Positions 58,451 to 64,000 of a stretch of 64,000 bases of DNA are shown piece after piece. The position numbers and the translations under genes are program-made. The notes under the pieces were generated by a model that saw nothing but the letters and a program-made list of their open reading frames with translations, was not told where the DNA came from and made no database searches. This stretch comes from Thauera chlorobenzoica (GTDB lineage: Bacteria > Pseudomonadota > Gammaproteobacteria > Burkholderiales > Rhodocyclaceae): positions 3,534,001 through 3,598,000 of the forward strand of contig NZ_CP018839.1 of the NCBI RefSeq assembly GCF_001922305.1. The letters are read 5' to 3'. The first letter of the stretch is position 1; the number at the start of each line of letters is the position of its first letter.

Positions 58451-59932
58451 TCATCCGAGCGCTGCTTCGAGGCGTTCGCAGATCGTGCGCAGGACCTTGA
58501 TCCGGGCGAAATGCTTGTCGTCGGCCTCGACCAGGGTCCAGGGCGCATATTCGGTACTGGTGCGATCGACCATGTCGCACACTGCACGGCTGTAGTCGTC
58601 CCACTTGTCGCGGTTGCGCCAGTCTTCCTCACTGATCTTGAAGCGCTTGTGCGGTTGGGCTTCCCGCTCCTGAAAGCGCACCAGCTGTTCGTCCCTGCCA
58701 ACCGCCAGCCAGAACTTCACCACCACCGCCCCGGCCGCCACGAGCTGATCCTCGAAATCGTTGATCTCGGCGTAGGCCCGCATCCAGTCGGCCTCGGAGC
58801 AGAACCCTTCGATCCGTTCGACCAGCACGCGGCCGTACCAGGAGCGGTCGAACACGACGACCTTGCCGCGCGGCGGCAGATGCCGCCAGAAGCGCCACAG
58901 GTAGGGCTGGGCACGCTCTTCCTCGGTGGGAGCGGCAATCGGCACGATGCGGTACTGGCGTGCATCGAGGGCGCCGACCACGCGCCGGATCGCCCCGCCC
59001 TTGCCGGCCGCGTCCATGCCTTCGAACACCAGCACCAGCGCACGCCGGCGAAAGGCCGCCGAGCACGACAGCAAGGCCAGCCGGCCCTGCAGCGGCTCGA
59101 GCAGCTCGTCGTACTCCTTGCGCTTCATGTCCTGGCGCACCAAGGTATCGAGCACGTTGACCCGGTCGATGCGCGGCGGCAGCGGCGCCACCGACAGGCG
59201 CGCCATCCAGTGCTGGCTTGCCGCATCGAGGCGGCGGCGCAGCGCGGCGAGCAGGGTGCGGCCGGCAAACAGCGCGCGATAGCTCGGGTCCGAGCCATCG
59301 ACGATCAGCCACGGCGCCTCGCCGGTGCTGGTGGTGCGCAGCACATGGCCCGCCACTTCACGGTAGCGGTCGTAGCGCGCATAAAAGCGCCAGTCGCGCG
59401 CAGTGACCCGCCAGCGCGTGCGTTCGTCCTTTTCCAGCTCCCGCAGGCGCTTCTTCTGCGCCGCCTTCGACAGATGGAACCAGAACTTGATCAGCAGCAC
59501 GCCCTCGTGCGCGAGCATGGTCTCGAAGCGGCGGATCTCGTCCAGGCGCTGGTCCAGTTCGGCCTTCTTGCAGCTGCGCTCGACACGCTCGCGGATGGGC
59601 TGGGCGTACCAGTTGTTGAACAGCACGCCGATCTTGCCGCGCGGCGGCAGCGCACGCCAGAAGCGCCACATGAACGGACGCTCGGCCTCTTCCGCGGTCG
59701 GCGCGTCGAACGCCCAGGACTGGATGTGGCGCGGGTCCATCCACTCGTTGAGCAGGTTCACCGTCTCGCTCTTGCCCGCGCCATCGACGCCGTTGATCAG
59801 CACCACGACGGCGAACTGGCCAAGCTCGAGCAGATCGAACTGGGCGTCCAGAAGTTCGGCGCGCAGGCCGGGCACCGCCGCATCGTAGTCCTCCTTCGTG
59901 GTGCAGTGGCCGAGTTCGGCGGATTCGAACAT
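58451..59932 (-). CDS. pap: Polyphosphate:AMP phosphotransferase
   Basis: 493-aa PPK2-family enzyme with two kinase-like domains (class II PPK2), which makes ADP from AMP using polyphosphate. Each half has a Walker A loop: GVDGAGKSE near residue 48 and GMDAAGKGG near 306. It also has matching later blocks, RFWRALPPRGKIGVLFNNWY and RFWRHLPPRGKVVVFDRSWYGRV. In this class the C-terminal domain is usually the active one. ATG 59932 has AAGGAG nine bases upstream. It is downstream of rsmE in one transcript. Confidence 0.94.
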   Translation of the reverse strand: MFESAELGHCTTKEDYDAAVPGLRAELLDAQFDLLELGQFAVVVLINGVDGAGKSETVNLLNEWMDPRHIQSWAFDAPTAEEAERPFMWRFWRALPPRGKIGVLFNNWYAQPIRERVERSCKKAELDQRLDEIRRFETMLAHEGVLLIKFWFHLSKAAQKKRLRELEKDERTRWRVTARDWRFYARYDRYREVAGHVLRTTSTGEAPWLIVDGSDPSYRALFAGRTLLAALRRRLDAASQHWMARLSVAPLPPRIDRVNVLDTLVRQDMKRKEYDELLEPLQGRLALLSCSAAFRRRALVLVFEGMDAAGKGGAIRRVVGALDARQYRIVPIAAPTEEERAQPYLWRFWRHLPPRGKVVVFDRSWYGRVLVERIEGFCSEADWMRAYAEINDFEDQLVAAGAVVVKFWLAVGRDEQLVRFQEREAQPHKRFKISEEDWRNRDKWDDYSRAVCDMVDRTSTEYAPWTLVEADDKHFARIKVLRTICERLEAALG

Positions 59933-59999
59933 GCGATGGACTCCTTCGTCGATCTGCGACCGTCGGCACCGAGCCGCGAAAACGGCGCGGACGCGGCCT

Positions 60000-60722
60000 T
60001 CAGAAATCGCCCCAGCGTGCCTGCACCACCGCAAGCGCGGCCAGGCCGGCGGTTTCGGTGCGCAGCACGCGCGGCCCCAGGCTCACGCGCTGGCAGCCGG
60101 CGGCATCGGCCGTAGCCAGTTCGGCTTCGCTCCAGCCGCCTTCCGGGCCGACCAGCAGGTGCACGCCGGTCGGTGGCCGCAGGGCGTCGGCAAAGCCACT
60201 CGCCCCGCCCGGCGCGAGCAGGTAGTTGCGGGCGTCGCGCTGGCTCGCCAGCCAGTGCCCCAGCGCCTGCACCGGCCGCACTTCGGGAATGCGGTTGCGC
60301 CCGCACTGCTCGCACGCCGACACCGCCACCTGCTGCCAGTGCGCCACGCGCTTGTCGGCGCGCTCGCCGCCAAGGCGCAGCACCGAGCGCTCGGCCTGCA
60401 CCGGCTGGATCGCGGCCACACCCAGCTCGACCGCCTTCTGCACGATCCAGTCCATCTTGTCGCCGGCCGCCAGCGCCTGCACCAGCACGACCTGCAGCGG
60501 CGACTCGCGATCGGCCGCGCTGCGTTCGCCGAGCACGGCCACGGCCGTCTTGCCGCGCACCACCAGGCGCGCGGCGGCCTCGCCCCCCGCGCCGTCGAAC
60601 AGGGTCAGCGCCTCGCCCTCGCGCAGCCGCAGCACGCGCAGGGCATGGTGGGCGAGCGCCTCGGGCAGCACCACTTCGCCCCCCGCAGGAAGGCGATCCG
60701 GAAAGTGGAAACGTGAAATCAT
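60000..60722 (-). CDS. rsmE: 16S rRNA (uracil(1498)-N(3))-methyltransferase
   Basis: RsmE (240 aa), a SPOUT enzyme that methylates U1498 in the decoding region of 16S rRNA. Starts with SRFHFPDRLPAGGEVVLPEALAHHALRVLRL (PUA-like domain); the knot contains VGPEGGWSEAELA and SLGPRVLRTETAGLAAL. The open frame reaches far upstream, but ATG 60722 is the homologous start. A TATAAT (60734-60729) lies only 6 bp before this ATG. Confidence 0.96.
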   Translation of the reverse strand: MISRFHFPDRLPAGGEVVLPEALAHHALRVLRLREGEALTLFDGAGGEAAARLVVRGKTAVAVLGERSAADRESPLQVVLVQALAAGDKMDWIVQKAVELGVAAIQPVQAERSVLRLGGERADKRVAHWQQVAVSACEQCGRNRIPEVRPVQALGHWLASQRDARNYLLAPGGASGFADALRPPTGVHLLVGPEGGWSEAELATADAAGCQRVSLGPRVLRTETAGLAALAVVQARWGDF

Positions 60723-60724
60723 CG

Positions 60725-60734
60725 TAAGATTATA
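60725..60734. promoter_or_regulatory. Overlapping divergent -10 elements, rsmE / inositol-phosphatase gene
   Basis: TAAGATTATA reads as TAAGAT (+) toward the phosphatase gene, 43 bp before its ATG, and TATAAT (-) toward rsmE, 6 bp before its ATG. The same decamer lies between darP and pmbA. Confidence 0.45.
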
Positions 60735-60773
60735 GGCCCGAGTACCGCCCACCCGACCGGCAAGGAGTCCGTC

Positions 60774-61583
60774 ATGCCCACCGCCTCGCAGCGCCTCGCG
60801 CGCGCCCGAGCGCTCGAATCCCTGGTGCGCGACATCGCGCGCGAGGAAATCCTGCCGCGCTACCTGAAGTCCTCGCGCAGCCGCAAGGCCGATGGCTCGC
60901 TGTTTACCGAGGCCGACCTCATCTCCCAGCGCCGCTTTTCCGAAGCGCTGCCGCAGCTGCTGCCGGGCGCGGTGCTCGGCGAAGAGATGAGCGCCGCCGA
61001 ACAGGCCGTGCTCTGGAACGAAGGCGGGCGCGGCCTGTGGTGCATCGACCCCATCGACGGCACCACCAATTTTGCCAACGGCATTCCGCTGTTCGCCGTC
61101 TCGATCGCCTACCTGATCAACCACCAGCCAGTGCTCGGCGTCGTCTACAACCCGATCACCGACGAATCCTTCTACGCCGCCCGCGGCGCCGGCGCCTTCC
61201 TCAACGGCACCGAGCTGCCGCTGCGCCCGAGCGCGGCCTCGCTCCACGACGCCGTCGCCGGAGTGGACTTCAAGCGCATCAGCCACCATCTCGGCGACGA
61301 GCTCGCGGTGCGCCCTCCCTACTATTCCCAGCGCAACTTCGGTTCGAGCGCGCTCGAATGGTGCTTCGTTGCCGCCGGCCGCCTCGATGTCTATCTGCAT
61401 GGCGGGCAGATGCTGTGGGACTACGCCGCGGGCTGCCTGATCCTCGCCGAGGCCGGCGGCCAGGCCGAAGCGCTCGACGGCGGGACGCTGATGTCGGGAC
61501 CGGCAATCAAGCGCGGGGTCATCACCGCGGCCAGCCCGGCGCTGTTTACCGAATGGTCAGCCTGGGTGAAGGGGCATTCCTGA
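60774..61583 (+). CDS. Inositol monophosphatase family protein
   Basis: 269-aa member of the IMPase/FBPase superfamily. DPIDGTTNFANGIPLFAVSIA (about residues 92-112) and WDYAAGCLILAEAGG near 218 are the metal-binding motifs; GEEMSAAEQ near 64 supplies the Glu. Possible substrates include inositol phosphates, histidinol phosphate or 3'-phosphoadenosine derivatives; the sequence does not decide. A phosphoribulokinase gene follows 91 bp later. Confidence 0.93.
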   Translation: MPTASQRLARARALESLVRDIAREEILPRYLKSSRSRKADGSLFTEADLISQRRFSEALPQLLPGAVLGEEMSAAEQAVLWNEGGRGLWCIDPIDGTTNFANGIPLFAVSIAYLINHQPVLGVVYNPITDESFYAARGAGAFLNGTELPLRPSAASLHDAVAGVDFKRISHHLGDELAVRPPYYSQRNFGSSALEWCFVAAGRLDVYLHGGQMLWDYAAGCLILAEAGGQAEALDGGTLMSGPAIKRGVITAASPALFTEWSAWVKGHS

Positions 61584-61674
61584 CGCGCCCCGCCTCCAGC
61601 CCGCTTTTCCGCCCCCTGCGGCGGCCCCACCACCGCGCCGATCCGACAAGCGCACGCCTCCGGCGGAGACCACC

Positions 61675-62550
61675 ATGTCCATGAAGCACCCGATCATCGC
61701 CGTCACCGGCTCATCCGGCGCCGGCACCACCACGGTCAAACACACCTTCGAGGCGATCTTCCAGCGCGAAAGCGTCAACGCCGCGATCGTCGAAGGCGAC
61801 AGCTTCCACCGCTACACCCGGGCGGAAATGAAAGCCCTGATCGAGGACGCCGAGCGCACCCACCAGCGCGGCATCAGCCATTTCGGCCCGGAGGCGAATC
61901 TGCTCGCCGAGCTCGAAAGCCTGTTCCGCGCCTACGGCGAATCGGCCACCGGGCGGCGGCGCTACTATATCCACAACGAAGCCGAGTCGATGCGCTGGAA
62001 CCTGCCGATGGGCACGTTCACCGAATGGGAAGACCTGCCGGTGGGCACCGACTGCCTGTTCTACGAAGGCCTGCACGGCGCCCTGGTTACCGACGAAGTC
62101 GACGTCGCCCGCCATGTGGATCTGCTGATCGGCGTGGTGCCGACGATCAACCTCGAATGGATCCAGAAGCTGCACCGCGACACCAAGCTCCGTGGCTACA
62201 CCGCCGAGGCGGTGCAGGACACCATCCTGCGCCGGATGCACGACTACGTGCATCACATCGTGCCCCAGTTCGCCCGCACCCACATCAACTTCCAGCGCGT
62301 GCCGGTGGTCGACACTTCGAATCCCTTCATCGCCACCAGCGTCCCCACCCAGGACGAGTCGATGGTGGTGATCCGCTTCAAGGACCCGCGCGGCGTCGAC
62401 TTCCCCTATCTGTTGCGCATGATCCACGATTCGTTCATGAGCCGCGCCAACACCATCGTCATCCCGGGGGGGAAGCTCGACCTGGCGATGCAGCTGATCC
62501 TGACGCCGCTGATCTGGAAGCTGATGGAACGCCGCCGGCAGTGGGTGTGA
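61675..62550 (+). CDS. prkB: Phosphoribulokinase, class I
   Basis: 291-aa phosphoribulokinase of the bacterial (class I) type, making ribulose-1,5-bisphosphate. The P-loop is GSSGAGTTTVKHTFEAIF (about residues 12-29), with Thr in place of the usual Lys-Ser; EGDSFHRYTRAEMK, FYEGLHGALV and PVVDTSNPFI are conserved. No Rubisco or other cbb gene is in the window, so its use in carbon fixation is uncertain; E. coli also has an orphan PrkB. rpiA, 6 kb away, makes its substrate precursor. Confidence 0.93.
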   Translation: MSMKHPIIAVTGSSGAGTTTVKHTFEAIFQRESVNAAIVEGDSFHRYTRAEMKALIEDAERTHQRGISHFGPEANLLAELESLFRAYGESATGRRRYYIHNEAESMRWNLPMGTFTEWEDLPVGTDCLFYEGLHGALVTDEVDVARHVDLLIGVVPTINLEWIQKLHRDTKLRGYTAEAVQDTILRRMHDYVHHIVPQFARTHINFQRVPVVDTSNPFIATSVPTQDESMVVIRFKDPRGVDFPYLLRMIHDSFMSRANTIVIPGGKLDLAMQLILTPLIWKLMERRRQWV

Positions 62551-62557
62551 GCCGCCC

Positions 62558-63952
62558 TCACCACAGGTAGAACATCGTCACCCACGGCAGCACCGCGCCG
62601 GCCGTCGCCACCGCGAAGGCGGCGAAGGCCGCGCCGCGGCGGGCCGCGGACGGCGGCGCACGGCGCAGCTGCAGGGCGGCGAGGACGAGGCTGGCCGCGG
62701 TAGCCAGCGCGAGCAGCCCGCCGCGCCAGAGCGGCAGCGCCGGAATCACCACGCCTTCGGCCGCGAGCAGGGTCACGGTCAGCGCCGACAGGCCCAGAAA
62801 CACGCCGACGCCACCGAGCGGAATCAGCGCGTAGGCCAGGCGCAGGTGCGCCCGCGCCTCGCCCAGGGCAAAGCCGGCCACGCGCAGCCACAGGCTGATC
62901 CAGCCGCCGATGAGGAGCGCGGCGGCGCCGATGTAGGCGAGGATCATCAGGCCGTCAAGCCAGGTGAACACATCGCTCGCTTCCGGGTAATGGGTCAGCA
63001 GCCACCACGGAATGTCGCTGTCGAAGAGGGCGAAGGCCTCGCGCTCGATCAGCCACTCGGCCACCGCGAGCTTGGCGCGCACGAACCAGGGCGAAGCCGA
63101 CCACTGGAAGGCGCCGATTGCGGTGCCGATGACGCCGAACACGAGCAGGCGCACTTCCCAGGGCTGGACCTCGGCGCCGCGCAGGCGCGCGACTTCGCTG
63201 CCGGGCAGGCGCGCGGCGAGGTTCACCGCGCCGCGATGGCCAGCGCAGCGCCCGCACATGTGGCAGTCGGAGGCGCTTTCCATGCGGCGGATGTCGACCA
63301 GCGGCGCGCAGTCGACCGCCCCCGCCGTGCGCGCCGGCGCGGCCTCCCAGGCGGCGCGGTCGGTGCGGAAATGCATCGGGGCGAGGCGCGCGAGGAGGCC
63401 GAACACGCCGCTCACCGGGCACAGGTGGCGACACCAGACACGCTTGCCGCGCCCATAGACGAGGCCGACCGCGACCGCGGCGACGGTCGAACCACCAAGC
63501 ACCAGCAGCGCCGCCTGGGCGTATTCATACACGCTGACCAGTTGCCCATAGACGGTGGTGAGGACGAAGGCGACGAAAGGCCAGCCCCCCCACTTGATCC
63601 AGCGCGGCACCGGACGGCCGAGGCCGACGCGCGAAGCCTGCTCGGCGAGAAAGCCTTCCGGACACAGCACGCCGCACCACACCCGCCCCATCAGCATCAT
63701 CGACAGCAGCACGAACGGCCACCACAGGCCCCAGAACACGAACTGTGCGAACAGGGTCAGGTCGTCCCACAGGCGGGCACCGGAATCGGGCAGCGGCAGG
63801 AAGGCGGGGGTGACGACGAGGAACAGGTACACCGCCAGCACCGCCCACTGGAGGCCGACGATCGAGCCGCGATGGCGGCGCATCGCCTCACCGAGACGGG
63901 CAAGCACGGGGGGCCGGCGCGGCGCCGGCGCAGACGCGGTGCTACCGCTCAT
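62558..63952 (-). CDS. Membrane-bound 4Fe-4S polyferredoxin (NapH/NosR/FtrD-like)
   Basis: 464-aa polytopic membrane protein with about nine hydrophobic segments. Cysteine motifs of the NapH/CcoG type are CGVLCPEG near residue 92 and CRHLCPVSGVFG near 173, and CHMCGRC is near 231. The related FtrD works with an FTR1-type permease in ferrous-iron uptake in Bordetella; NosR-like proteins serve nitrous-oxide reductase. The choice depends on neighbours outside the window. AAGGAGG precedes the ATG, and a frame open from the right edge ends in a TGA overlapping this ATG (ATGA), suggesting an upstream operon gene. Confidence 0.88.
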   Translation of the reverse strand: MSGSTASAPAPRRPPVLARLGEAMRRHRGSIVGLQWAVLAVYLFLVVTPAFLPLPDSGARLWDDLTLFAQFVFWGLWWPFVLLSMMLMGRVWCGVLCPEGFLAEQASRVGLGRPVPRWIKWGGWPFVAFVLTTVYGQLVSVYEYAQAALLVLGGSTVAAVAVGLVYGRGKRVWCRHLCPVSGVFGLLARLAPMHFRTDRAAWEAAPARTAGAVDCAPLVDIRRMESASDCHMCGRCAGHRGAVNLAARLPGSEVARLRGAEVQPWEVRLLVFGVIGTAIGAFQWSASPWFVRAKLAVAEWLIEREAFALFDSDIPWWLLTHYPEASDVFTWLDGLMILAYIGAAALLIGGWISLWLRVAGFALGEARAHLRLAYALIPLGGVGVFLGLSALTVTLLAAEGVVIPALPLWRGGLLALATAASLVLAALQLRRAPPSAARRGAAFAAFAVATAGAVLPWVTMFYLW

Positions 63953-64000
63953 CGCCTCCTCCTTGCACCGGGAGCCTGCCCGGCAGGGCGCCAGCCGGAC

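Noticed and set aside
60723..61400. N-terminal extension of rsmE to 466 aa
   Set aside because: The extension is antisense to the inositol-phosphatase gene and lacks conserved sequence; RsmE begins at 60722.

Overview
The window is about 64 kb of very GC-rich, gene-dense chromosome with no rRNA, tRNA, phage, IS or CRISPR. Gene order and protein types point to a betaproteobacterium of the Rhodocyclales (Thauera/Azoarcus-like; inferred from memory of such genomes, not searched). Supporting signs are the rhodanese-grxC-secB-gpsA-trmL block, envC-ctpA-moeB, glyA-nrdR-ribD, bioB-bioC, a TRAP transporter with paralogous binding proteins and a class I phosphoribulokinase. Nearly all of it is core housekeeping.

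Layout. 1-4.4 kb: 5' part of a nitrilase-family amidohydrolase and the AsmA-like envelope protein yhdP. 4.5-11.2 kb: glnE, a CYTH-CHAD protein, sixA, a DUF2062 membrane protein and an unknown protein. 11.2-18 kb: mnmA, an unknown exported protein, a NUDIX hydrolase, ilvE, a zf-CHCC protein, rfbC-rfbA and algC (sugar nucleotides). 18-24.8 kb: a small ORF, alaS, a PIN/RHH toxin-antitoxin pair, a cobalamin adenosyltransferase, dinB and aroG. 25-30.7 kb: msrPQ (periplasmic Met-SO repair), a methyltransferase, mog, darP and pmbA. 30.7-36.3 kb: a TRAP locus with two binding proteins, a histidine-phosphatase gene between them, and dctQM. 36.4-43.3 kb: glyA, nrdR, ribD, then on the minus strand envC-ctpA-unknown-moeB. 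43.6-46.7 kb: arsR-type regulator, rhodanese, grxC, secB, SH3 protein, gpsA. 46.7-52 kb: trmL, comF, bioB, bioC, a HAD nucleotidase and a Mg-type hemB. 52-52.2 kb: an intergenic small RNA gene. 52.2-64 kb: engB, cytochrome c4, moeA, rpiA, phoU, yggX, argA, polyphosphate:AMP phosphotransferase, rsmE, an inositol-monophosphatase-like gene, phosphoribulokinase and a membrane polyferredoxin.

Functional links. mog, moeA and moeB make or insert molybdenum cofactor, which MsrP needs. EnvC (non-catalytic LytM) and CtpA belong to cell-wall remodelling. The two TRAP binding proteins probably share one DctQM permease, with an intrinsic terminator between the second binding protein and dctQ that should set their ratio.

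The most interesting item is the hemB/engB intergenic region: a compact transcript of about 78 nt with three hairpins, one presenting TCACCTCC, identical to the anti-Shine-Dalgarno tail of 16S rRNA, and ending in an intrinsic terminator. Other points are a conserved divergent-promoter motif at two loci (one predicting a leaderless rsmE mRNA), a perfect 18-bp hairpin between phoU and yggX, and four genes I cannot assign.
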